A DNA stretch of 34,414 nucleotides, taken from assembly GCA_040400005.1 (NCBI GenBank), contig JBBARC010000040.1:1-34414 (forward strand), written 5' to 3'. Shown one piece after another: positions 6,592 to 13,553 of this stretch. Made by a program: the position numbers and the translations under genes. Below the pieces are notes generated by a model. That model did not search any database. It saw only the letters and a list, made by a program, of their open reading frames with translations, and had not been told where the DNA came from. Within the stretch, counting starts at the first letter, position 1, and every line of letters starts with the position of its first letter. This stretch comes from JBBARC01 sp040400005. GTDB taxonomy: Bacteria; Pseudomonadota; Alphaproteobacteria; Acetobacterales; Acetobacteraceae.

Positions 6592-8910
6592 TTACGGGGT
6601 TTGGTAGAGGTGTTGTTGGAAATTTATGAAGGTTTGGCGGATTTGGGTGGGGTCGCCCAAGGTGTTGGTGGCGTCTGTGGTGTTTTGGTATTTTAGGTTT
6701 AGCAGGGGGACTAGGTTATCGTTGTCTAGTTCTTGGACGCCTTGTTTGATGTATTGATCTAGGACGAAATCTAGGAAGGTTTGCAGTTTTTCGGGGTAGG
6801 CGGAGAGGATGCTGGCGCGGGTGGTGGCGACGCGGGTTTGGCGGGTGAGCGGCGCGCGGGCGAAGGCGATGTAGGCGAGGACATCGAAGATATCGCTGTT
6901 CTCGGCATCGATTGCGCGTTCTATGGCGTGCAAGGCTTCTAGGGAAAAGCCGCGATCGGCGAGGTTGGCGAGTAGGGTTGCGCGGGTTTGGGGGACACCC
7001 CAGAGGGCGCGGAGTTCATCTTCATCGCGGAATAGATCGGGGAGTGCGCCGAACAGTTTGGTGATGAATTCGGCGGCCGACATGGGGCGGCCGGAGGGAT
7101 CCCAGAACGTTGTGGCGATCATGTGTTGAATGGTGCGGGTTTTGCCATCGGCCAGGGTGATTTTTACGCGCCGGCGGGGGTTTTGGTCGGGGCGCTCATC
7201 ATCGGGTTGTTCCGGCGCGGGCACTTCATCGACCGGGGGGCGGGGGGCTGGGAGCGCTTCGGGTTCCAGCGGTTCGCCATCCCATTCGGGATCGGAGAAA
7301 TGTTCGTAGGCTTTGACGAAATCGTAGACGGTGAAATAGTCTTTGCCATCGAACAGGCGGGTGCCGCGGCCGATGATTTGTTTGAATTCGATCATGGAGG
7401 CGACCGGGCGGAGCAGGACGATGTTGCGCACGTTGAGGGCGTCGACGCCGGTTGAGAGTTTTTGTGAGGTGGTGAGGATGGTTGGGATGGTTTTTTCGTT
7501 ATCTTGAAACGTGCTTAAAAACTGATCGCCGGCGGCGCCATCGTTGGCGGTGACGCGCACGCAGTAATCGGGGTGGGGGTTGGATTTCATTTGGTTGATG
7601 GTATCGCGAACAAGCAAGGCGTGGGCTTGGTTTGCGCAAAACACCAAGGTTTTTTCGCGTTGGTTAATGTTTTCGAGTAATAATTTTACGCGGTAGCGTT
7701 CGCGTTCGGGGATTTCGATGGTGCGGTTAAAGTCTTTTTCGACATAGCGGCGGCCGGCTTCGACTTCGCCTTCTTCTACCGTATCATCGGAGGTGTAGGT
7801 GTATTCATCGATTGTGGTGGCGATTTGGCGGAGTTTGAAGGGGGTTAGGAAGCCATCGTTGATGCCGTCCTTCAGCGAGTAGATATAGACCGGATCGCCG
7901 AAGTAGGCGTAGGTATCGGTATTGATGGCGCGTTTTGGGGTGGCGGTTAGGCCCAACTGAACGGCGGGGCTAAAATAATTTAGAATACCGCGCCAGGAAC
8001 TTTCATCGCGGGCACCGCCGCGGTGGCATTCATCGATGATGATGAGATCGAAAAAATCGGTCGGGTATTCGCCGAAATAGGGGGTTGGATGACCATCCTG
8101 ATCTTTGCCGGTCATGAATGTTTGGAAAATGGTGAAGAAGATGCTGGCGTTTTTGGGGGCGCGGCCTTTTTTGCGAATTTCTTCGGGATCGATGCGCACG
8201 CGGGCATCTTCGGCGAAGGCGGAAAAGGCGTTGTAGGCTTGGCTTGCCAGGATGTTGCGATCGGCGAGAAACAGAATGCGGGGGCGGCGGGTTGGCTCGG
8301 CTGAGAGGTTCCAGCGGCTGTGGAAAAGTTTCCAGGCGATTTGAAAGGCGATGGCGGTTTTGCCGGTGCCGGTGGCGAGGGTGAGCAGGATGCGGCGTTT
8401 GGTGTGGGCGATTGATTCGAGGACGCGGTCGATGGCGATATCTTGATAATAGCGGGGCTGCCATTGGCCGCCTTTATCTTCGTAGGGGATATCGGCGAAG
8501 CGATCGCGCCAGGTGTTGGCATCGGCAAAAGTTATGGCCCATAAAGCTTCTGGCGTGGGGTAGGCATCGATATGGCCTTCGGCGCCGGTGGATAGGTCGG
8601 CCTGGTAGATTTGTAGGCCGTTGGTGCTGATGGCGATGCGCAGTTGCAGTTTGGTGCTGTAGCGTTTGGCTTGGGCCAGGCCTTCGGTTTCGGGCAGGGA
8701 GGTGCGTTTGGCTTCGATGATGGCGAGCTTGTGGCCGCGATAGACCAGCACGTAATCGGCGATATCGGCATTGGCGCGTTTGCCGGCGCCTTGCAGGCGG
8801 CCCAAGGTGATGTTGTGTTCGCGCAAGATGCGGCTGTTGGGGACAACGCCCCAGCCGGCGGCGGTGAGGGCGGGGTCGATAATCTCGGCGCGGGTTTCCG
8901 CTTCGTTCAT
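6592..8910 (-). CDS. hsdR: Type I restriction enzyme R subunit (HsdR)
   Basis: HsdR is the ATP-dependent translocase and endonuclease of a type I restriction complex. The 772-residue product has an N-terminal PD-(D/E)xK nuclease (Asp52, then IIEAKR with Glu66 and Lys68). It also has Walker A LATGTGKTA (about 178-186), DECH at 293-296, LGLTATPKR (319-327), a second RecA domain (TGVDALNVRNIVLLRPV, IIGRGTRLF) and a C-terminal helical region that contacts the methylase core. Its ATG overlaps as ATGA the stop of the restored hsdS frame. It now lies behind an IS256-family insertion that separates it from hsdM/hsdS, so expression would depend on readthrough from the element. The reading frame itself is intact. 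Confidence 0.95.
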   Translation of the reverse strand: MNEAETRAEIIDPALTAAGWGVVPNSRILREHNITLGRLQGAGKRANADIADYVLVYRGHKLAIIEAKRTSLPETEGLAQAKRYSTKLQLRIAISTNGLQIYQADLSTGAEGHIDAYPTPEALWAITFADANTWRDRFADIPYEDKGGQWQPRYYQDIAIDRVLESIAHTKRRILLTLATGTGKTAIAFQIAWKLFHSRWNLSAEPTRRPRILFLADRNILASQAYNAFSAFAEDARVRIDPEEIRKKGRAPKNASIFFTIFQTFMTGKDQDGHPTPYFGEYPTDFFDLIIIDECHRGGARDESSWRGILNYFSPAVQLGLTATPKRAINTDTYAYFGDPVYIYSLKDGINDGFLTPFKLRQIATTIDEYTYTSDDTVEEGEVEAGRRYVEKDFNRTIEIPERERYRVKLLLENINQREKTLVFCANQAHALLVRDTINQMKSNPHPDYCVRVTANDGAAGDQFLSTFQDNEKTIPTILTTSQKLSTGVDALNVRNIVLLRPVASMIEFKQIIGRGTRLFDGKDYFTVYDFVKAYEHFSDPEWDGEPLEPEALPAPRPPVDEVPAPEQPDDERPDQNPRRRVKITLADGKTRTIQHMIATTFWDPSGRPMSAAEFITKLFGALPDLFRDEDELRALWGVPQTRATLLANLADRGFSLEALHAIERAIDAENSDIFDVLAYIAFARAPLTRQTRVATTRASILSAYPEKLQTFLDFVLDQYIKQGVQELDNDNLVPLLNLKYQNTTDATNTLGDPTQIRQTFINFQQHLYQTP

Positions 8911-9024
8911 GCGGCGAGGGCTGCGCGGGTGGGGAGGGCGCCGGCAAAGGCTTGGGCCGAAAGGGCTTGCTTGAGTTCGTTAAGAGAATCAAGCCGCTGC
9001 GAATAGGCAGATTCCGCGTCGCCC
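8907..9024 (-). pseudogene. hsdS: 3' fragment of hsdS, cut off by the IS256-family insertion
   Basis: Read on the minus strand from the target duplication, this piece encodes the missing C-terminal part of HsdS, including LNELKQALSAQAFAGAL. That is the typical final helix of specificity subunits. It ends in a TGA that overlaps the hsdR ATG. Joined to 10678-11749 after removing one 8-bp duplicate it gives an uninterrupted 393-codon frame. It has no start of its own and cannot be expressed as HsdS. Confidence 0.9.
9017..9024 (+). repeat. Target-site duplication of the IS256-family element (left copy)
   Basis: CGTCGCCC immediately precedes the left inverted repeat and is repeated exactly at 10678-10685. 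Eight bases is the usual duplication length for IS256. Confidence 0.92.
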
Positions 9025-9204
9025 GGAGCTGTCAGAAATTCTGTGTGCGGGGCTTGGTTGATGTTGCCCGCACTGGGCATCCAATCCTATCGGTGTCGCA
9101 CTCGGCTATGCAAGCATCCTCTGCACCCTCCATCCCGTTCCTTTGTTCGATCAAGGCGCCTGTTCCTTCGCCCCGACCTACCATACCCCCGGCAGCCGCG
9201 CGCA

Positions 9205-9308
9205 GGTGCGGTCAAATTCGCCGCGTCTTCGCGACGGGACCGGAGCCACGCGCAGCCGCCCTTCTTCAGGGCGGCGAGCATGGCGAGGACCCACAATTTG
9301 ACCGCACC
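9205..9308. repeat. Long stem-loop in the IS256 element tail
   Basis: GGTGCGGTCAAATT (9205-9218) and AATTTGACCGCACC (9295-9308) are perfect 14-bp inverted arms. Between them is an inner hairpin, GCCGCCCT and AGGGCGGC with a five-base loop, at about 9255-9275. It sits in the non-coding stretch from the transposase stop (9368) to the element end (9025). I see no protein-coding gene in that stretch. It could be a structured RNA, a terminator or a nested relic. No direct repeats flank the arms. Confidence 0.6.
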
Positions 9309-9367
9309 GAGCACGGCGCCACCCTCACGGTAGAGGAGGCGCCCAATTCTGGTTTGCCGAGGGTTGG

Positions 9368-10624
9368 TCACGCGTTGTGCGTAAATCGCTCCGCATAAAG
9401 AATAGCGAATTGGTTCATCGCGTCTTTCCAGTGATGAGAAGGCTTGGTCCAATCCGCAGTGATATTGCGCAGCGCAAGCCAAATCAGTTTTGTCGCCGCC
9501 TCGTCGCTGGGGAAATGGCCACGTGTTTTGATGATCTTACGCAATCGCGCATTCACGCTTTCAATGGCATTGGTGGTGTAAATCACCCGCCTGATCTCCG
9601 GCGGAAAGGCAAAGAACGGAATAACCCGGTCCCAGGCGCGGCGCCACGCCGCAACAACTGTTGGGAATTTGGTGCCCCATGCGCCCTCTTCGAACGCATC
9701 CAGTGCCGCAAGGGCCGCCTCAGCGCTCGCCGCTGTATAGATCGGACGTAGGGCCGCGGCTAAAGCTTTGCGATCCTTCCAACTGGCATAGTCTAAGCTG
9801 TTGCGCATCAAATGAACGATGCACGTTTGCAGCGTGGTCCGCGGGTAGACCGTCGCCAACGCCTCCGGCATGCCCTTCAGCCCATCGGTGACGGCGATCA
9901 GGATATCGGCCACGCCACGGGTTTTGAGATCGTTAAACACCTTCATCCAGAACTTCGCACCTTCCGTGGTCTCAATCCAGATGCCCAGTATCTCACGCGA
10001 GCCATCGCGCCGCACGGCCAGCGCCAAATACACCGCCTTGTTGTGCACAACAGCATCTTCACGGATCTTCACACGCAGCGCGTCGAAGAACACCACCGGA
10101 TAAACCGGCTCCAGCGGCCGGCTTTGCCAGGCGGTGATCTCGGCCAGAACGCCATCGGTGACCGTGCTGATGAAATCGGGGCTAACCTCGGTATCATAAG
10201 CCTCCACCAAGTAGGCCTGGATCTCGCGCACTGTCAGACCACGGGCGTAGAGCGCAATCACCCTATCGTCAAAGCCGGTGAAACGCCGGGCGTGTTTGGG
10301 CACCAGCAACGGCTCGAAGGTACCATCACGGTCACGCGGGGTCTCGATTCTGATCTTGCCGGCGCCGGTGAGCACCGTCTTGGCGGTGCTGCCATTACGT
10401 TGGTTGGTAACCTGATCGGGCTTGGCGTCACCGGCTGCGTAGCCCAGATGGTGGCGAAGTTCGGCCCCCATCGCCGCCTCGACCAGCGCCTTTTTGAAGG
10501 CCAGGCCCAACTCGTTGATGGCCTCCCCGGTCATCGGCCCCTTTACTAACAGCGAGATCAGTTCCTTCGGAATGGAAGGTAGGGTGGGCAGATCACGCAC
10601 AGATTTCCTGGGTTTGCTTGGCAT
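9368..10624 (-). CDS. IS256 family transposase
   Basis: The 418-residue product is a DDE transposase of the IS256/Mutator group. The catalytic triad is visible as Asp181 (VVFFDALRVKI), Asp247 (AVTDGLKGMPEAL) and Glu355 (TTNAIESVNARLRK). The family's C-x2-H signature is in TLQTCIVHLMRNSLDY (268-271). The N-terminal part has LGYAAGDAKPDQVTNQRNGS, typical of these enzymes, and the C-terminus ends in an FAILYAERF-type tail. Length and motifs indicate an intact, potentially active enzyme. It is transcribed in the same direction as the interrupted hsd operon, so readthrough could reach hsdR. Confidence 0.97.
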   Translation of the reverse strand: MPSKPRKSVRDLPTLPSIPKELISLLVKGPMTGEAINELGLAFKKALVEAAMGAELRHHLGYAAGDAKPDQVTNQRNGSTAKTVLTGAGKIRIETPRDRDGTFEPLLVPKHARRFTGFDDRVIALYARGLTVREIQAYLVEAYDTEVSPDFISTVTDGVLAEITAWQSRPLEPVYPVVFFDALRVKIREDAVVHNKAVYLALAVRRDGSREILGIWIETTEGAKFWMKVFNDLKTRGVADILIAVTDGLKGMPEALATVYPRTTLQTCIVHLMRNSLDYASWKDRKALAAALRPIYTAASAEAALAALDAFEEGAWGTKFPTVVAAWRRAWDRVIPFFAFPPEIRRVIYTTNAIESVNARLRKIIKTRGHFPSDEAATKLIWLALRNITADWTKPSHHWKDAMNQFAILYAERFTHNA

Positions 10625-10663
10625 AATACGCTCCTCGACGTAAATTATGCCCCGAACACAGAA

Positions 10664-11749
10664 TTACGGACAGGCTCCGTCGCCCACCAGCTCCGTGAGT
10701 TTATCAATTTTCAAAATTACGCGACGCTGCTCTGCGGGTGACGGAACTAACATGGGAAGTTTTAGAACATCGACACGCGATATTCCCGGTATCGCGGCGC
10801 CAGTCGCCAGTGATTGGAAATATGCAAATTTGGTTCGTAGGACCGCATAAACGTAGGCCGCATCAATGCCACGCGCACGCACGGCCATCAACTGACGGCT
10901 GATTGCGACTTCATCAATATCCAGCCAATTAACTTTCCCAACGCCAGACCCTTTAACCGTTATTAAGATATCACCCTTTAGTGCGTTGCGCTTGGGCACT
11001 TCGGTCCACTTGGTAACTATTGGATGTACATCGCCAAAATCAGAAGGCCCTGTGAGATAACCGATGCCGTTGCCTGCATTGGTATAATCTGCGGCATCAA
11101 TATGCTGCCCGGATATTAGATCACAAATATCGGCAACGGTCAGCCAGCGTCCCCCGCTGCCACAATGCGCCAGCACATTTTCAACGCTGCTATCCAACAC
11201 CTCTCTCACCCCGGCAAGGGCGCGTTCGGTGTTTGTGATGGCGGTGGCGATGGACTCGAAGGCTTCGTCGAGGGTCGCGACGATGCGATTTTGCTCGGCG
11301 AGTGGGGGGAACGAAATTTCTTGGTCTGAAACTTGTTTGTCGTTCACTGCCGGATAGCTTGCACCAGCCTGCAATCTTTCCATCGCATCCGTAAAGTGGC
11401 TCGTTTGCAGAAAGTAAAAGAGGAACCGGTTGGACAAGTAAGGCTTTGTGCGAAACACAAAGTAACCCGTACTACAAACCTGATCATCAAGTGATGGCGG
11501 CACGACTGCGATGCGCTGGAGTGTCGGGCGAATTGTCGCGAAAATGACATCCCCGTTCTTTATGCTCCTTCGGGCTCGGCTGGGTGCTTCCGCACCTTTC
11601 AGGCGAGTTGGTTCCTGAATTGTAAGTGTTTCCTTTGAAACACATGACACATCGACATAGAGGAAGTCTTTATGTGGTGATTTTGTTGGGTCAACTGTCT
11701 CACCTCGGAAAATAACTTCGCCAAGCGGCTTAGTTACCCACCCTGCCAT
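10664..11749 (-). CDS. hsdS: Type I restriction specificity subunit (HsdS), C-terminally truncated by IS
   Basis: HsdS provides two target recognition domains that set the DNA site of the methylase/restriction complex. The frame encodes TRD1 (about 1-150), a central conserved helix (LAEQNRIVATLDEAFESI), TRD2 (about 200-330) and the start of the second conserved helix (PAEQRRVILKIDKLTELV). The last four residues, Gly-Ala-Cys-Pro, come from the insertion sequence, leaving 357 native residues. The missing 36 residues are encoded at 8907-9016. Loss of the distal coiled-coil helix should weaken subunit assembly, although some truncated HsdS proteins still work as dimers. The ATG at 11749 overlaps the hsdM stop by one base; a GTG lies at 11752. 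Confidence 0.93.
   Translation of the reverse strand: MAGWVTKPLGEVIFRGETVDPTKSPHKDFLYVDVSCVSKETLTIQEPTRLKGAEAPSRARRSIKNGDVIFATIRPTLQRIAVVPPSLDDQVCSTGYFVFRTKPYLSNRFLFYFLQTSHFTDAMERLQAGASYPAVNDKQVSDQEISFPPLAEQNRIVATLDEAFESIATAITNTERALAGVREVLDSSVENVLAHCGSGGRWLTVADICDLISGQHIDAADYTNAGNGIGYLTGPSDFGDVHPIVTKWTEVPKRNALKGDILITVKGSGVGKVNWLDIDEVAISRQLMAVRARGIDAAYVYAVLRTKFAYFQSLATGAAIPGISRVDVLKLPMLVPSPAEQRRVILKIDKLTELVGDGACP
10678..10685 (+). repeat. Target-site duplication of the IS256-family element (right copy)
   Basis: CGTCGCCC directly follows the right inverted repeat and is identical to 9017-9024. In hsdS it encodes part of the Gly-Asp of ELVGD. Confidence 0.92.
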
Positions 11750-13215
11750 CACAGCATCCCCCGGATATTTTCCAAGATCCCAGCGGTCTCGACATCCAGC
11801 GCCGCAATCTCAGCCAAAATGGTCAGCGGATCGCGCGCCGCCACCTCCTCCGCCCGGTTAGGATTTTTGACCGACAAATCAAACCCCGCCCGATCGATAT
11901 CCGAGATATCGATATCCGAGATATCGACGCACCAAGATTTTTCACTCTCGCCAAATGTTTTTTGCAGTTTGACGAATTCAGCCAAATCGCCATCGTTCAG
12001 CGCATTGGTTTTGCCCATGTTGCGGCCAGGATCGAGCTGATAGTACCACACCCGCCGCGTAGGTTGGCCCTTTTCAAAAAACAGCACGACGGTTTTAACA
12101 CCGGCGCCAATAAAGGTGCCGCCGGGACAATCGAGCACCGTATGTAGATTGCAATTTTCTAAAAGCTCCTGACGCAAAGCGCGGGCAGCACCATCGGAAT
12201 TAGACAGGAACGTATTTTTGATGACGATTGCGGCGCGGCCACCAGCCCGTAAGCGTTTGATAAAGTGTTGCAAAAACAAAAACGCGGTTTCGCCGGTTTG
12301 GATGGGGAAATTTTGTTGGACTTCTTTGCGTTCCTTGCCGCCAAAGGGCGGGTTGGCGAGGATGACGTCAAAACGGTCTTTTTCCTGCACGTCGGCCAGG
12401 TTTTCCGCCAAGGTATTGGTGTGGACAATGTTGGGGGCATCGATGCCGTGCAGGATCATGTTCATGATGGCGATGACGTAGGCGAGGCTTTTCTTTTCCT
12501 TGCCAAAGAACGTTTTGGTTTGCAGGGTGGCGAGGTCGGCGGTGGTTTTGGCGAGTGGGCGCAAATAGTCAAACGCTTCGCACAAGAAGCCGGCGGAGCC
12601 CGCGGCACCATCATAAATACGTTCGCCGATGGTGGGGGCGGTGATTTTTATCATGGCGCGAATCAGGGGGCGGGGGGTGTAGTATTCGCCGCCGTTGCGG
12701 CCGGCGTTGCCCATGTTGCGGATTTTGGCTTCGTAGAGATGGGAGAGCTCGTGTTTTTCGGCTTGGGTGCCGAAACGCAGGCCATCGATGAGTTCGAGCG
12801 CATCGCGCAGGCTGTAGCCGCTTTGGAAGCGGCTTTTGATTTCGCCAAAGATTTCGCCGATTTTGTATTCGATGGTGTCGGCGCTGCTGGCGCGTTGTTT
12901 GAAGCCGTGAAGGTAGGGGAAGAGATCGCGGTTGACGAAATCGATCAGGTCATCGCCGGTGAGGGCGGTATCGTGGTTGAAACTTCCGTCGGGTTTTTTG
13001 GGGGCGGCCCAGGTGGCCCAGCGATGGGGGGGATCGATGATGTGGGCGTAGGGTTTGCCGCGCAGGGCGGCATCGGTTGCGCGGGTTTCTTCGAGGGCAT
13101 CGAGGTAGCGGAGGAAGAGCATCCAGGAGGTTTGTTCGGTGTAATCGAGTTCGGTGGTGCAGCCGGCTTCTTTCCACAGGACACCGTCGATGGCTTTGAA
13201 GATGGGTTCGAACAT
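11749..13215 (-). CDS. hsdM: Type I restriction-modification DNA methyltransferase subunit (HsdM)
   Basis: HsdM transfers a methyl group from S-adenosylmethionine to adenine N6 in the site chosen by HsdS. The 488-residue product has the HsdM N-terminal helical domain (LWKEAGCTTELDYTEQTSWMLFLRYLD), a GEYYTPRPLIRAMI segment before the SAM site, motif I as DGAAGSAGFL (202-211, usually DPACGTGGFL) and catalytic motif IV NPPF (288-291). Pro and Cys in motif I are replaced by Gly and Ala; such variants occur in the family. AAGGGG about six bases before the ATG is a reasonable ribosome site. It is the first gene of the hsdM-hsdS-hsdR operon. A 15-bp tandem duplication lies near its 3' end. Confidence 0.95.
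   Translation of the reverse strand: MFEPIFKAIDGVLWKEAGCTTELDYTEQTSWMLFLRYLDALEETRATDAALRGKPYAHIIDPPHRWATWAAPKKPDGSFNHDTALTGDDLIDFVNRDLFPYLHGFKQRASSADTIEYKIGEIFGEIKSRFQSGYSLRDALELIDGLRFGTQAEKHELSHLYEAKIRNMGNAGRNGGEYYTPRPLIRAMIKITAPTIGERIYDGAAGSAGFLCEAFDYLRPLAKTTADLATLQTKTFFGKEKKSLAYVIAIMNMILHGIDAPNIVHTNTLAENLADVQEKDRFDVILANPPFGGKERKEVQQNFPIQTGETAFLFLQHFIKRLRAGGRAAIVIKNTFLSNSDGAARALRQELLENCNLHTVLDCPGGTFIGAGVKTVVLFFEKGQPTRRVWYYQLDPGRNMGKTNALNDGDLAEFVKLQKTFGESEKSWCVDISDIDISDIDRAGFDLSVKNPNRAEEVAARDPLTILAEIAALDVETAGILENIRGML
11895..11924. repeat. 15-bp tandem duplication inside hsdM
   Basis: The unit CGATATCCGAGATAT occurs twice without interruption, and each unit is close to palindromic. In HsdM it encodes a doubled Asp-Ile-Ser-Asp-Ile. 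Gain or loss of a unit would stay in frame. Confidence 0.85.
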
Positions 13216-13342
13216 GGTGCCCCTTGGCGGCGCGGGGGCCCGCGGGGTGCGGGGCGTGCCGGTGTTTGGGGGGTAGGAAAGCGCATGGGCGGGTGGGGCG
13301 CAAGGCCGGGGGGGGGAGATGTGGGGGGCGATGGCGGCAGGT

Positions 13343-13418
13343 GGTGATACGTGTTCGGGTTACGGCGCGTTGGCGGGGGCCGCGGCTTGCGATGGTGGGT
13401 TAAAACCCACCCTACGGT
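13343..13418 (+). repeat. Right direct repeat bracketing the hsd cassette
   Basis: This is the partner of 6476-6554 in the same orientation, about 6.8 kb away. It ends in the hairpin GGTGGGTT-AA-AACCCACC with a CCTACGG tail. It lies in the 338-bp gap between hsdM and ntrC (13216-13553). The rest of the gap holds G-rich sequence without a recognisable gene, a second small hairpin and a half palindromic repeat. Confidence 0.85.
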
Positions 13419-13444
13419 TTTTTGTTTCGAACGCAAAAAGGTGA

Positions 13445-13464
13445 CGGGCAGAGCCCGCCCTACG
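13445..13464. repeat. Small REP-like hairpin with CCCTACG tail
   Basis: CGGGC (13445-13449) pairs with GCCCG (13453-13457) over a three-base loop, followed by CCCTACG. It shares the tail with the hairpins at 6554, 13418 and 31107 and lies 27 bases after the direct repeat. Confidence 0.45.
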
Positions 13465-13479
13465 CCAATTCGCCCCCCA

Positions 13480-13553
13480 GGCGGCAGTGCCGCACGGTGC
13501 CAACGACATAAAAGTCTTTTGCTTCTTTTCTTCAGAAAAGAAGTTTCTTTTAC
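13480..13553. repeat. Half copy of the dispersed T-rich palindromic repeat (ntrC 3' side)
   Basis: It reads from GGCGGCAGTGCCGCACGG through CATAAAAGTCTTTTGCTTC into a hairpin, CTTTTCTTCAGAAAAG, and stops one base before the ntrC stop codon. The right arm matches the full repeat at 20837-20977; the core matches the half copy at 51-95. As read from ntrC the hairpin would form in the transcript right after the stop, so a terminator role is plausible. Confidence 0.65.

Larger units (their letters stand above)
9025..10677 (-). mobile_element. Complete IS256-family insertion sequence in hsdS
   Basis: The 1653-bp element is bounded by imperfect inverted repeats. The left end starts GGAGCTGTCAGAAATTC. 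The right end, on the other strand, starts GAGCCTGTCCGTAATTC. Over the first 22 bases 17 match without gaps, including a shared AATTCTGTGT. Exact 8-bp direct repeats flank it. It encodes one intact transposase, followed by an unusual 343-bp non-coding tail to the left end, which makes it longer than typical IS256 members (about 1.3-1.5 kb). The intact transposase, ends and target duplication suggest a recent insertion. Confidence 0.95.

Noticed and set aside
9087..9482. Possible passenger gene in the IS256 element tail
   Set aside because: The frame overlaps the transposase 3' end, becomes Arg/Gly-rich and shows no family; the tail is better described as structured non-coding sequence.
9812..10549. 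245-codon open frame antisense to the IS256 transposase
   Set aside because: The transposase strand carries the DDE triad; the antisense product has no motif and is a GC-bias shadow.
12265..13347. 360-codon open frame antisense to hsdM
   Set aside because: It is Gly/Ala/Phe-rich low-complexity translation with no motif and is fully explained as the shadow of the HsdM frame in GC-rich DNA.
6476..13418. hsd cassette as a composite transposon
   Set aside because: The bracketing repeats are about 78 bp, direct and lack a transposase; the only transposase belongs to a single insertion inside the cassette.
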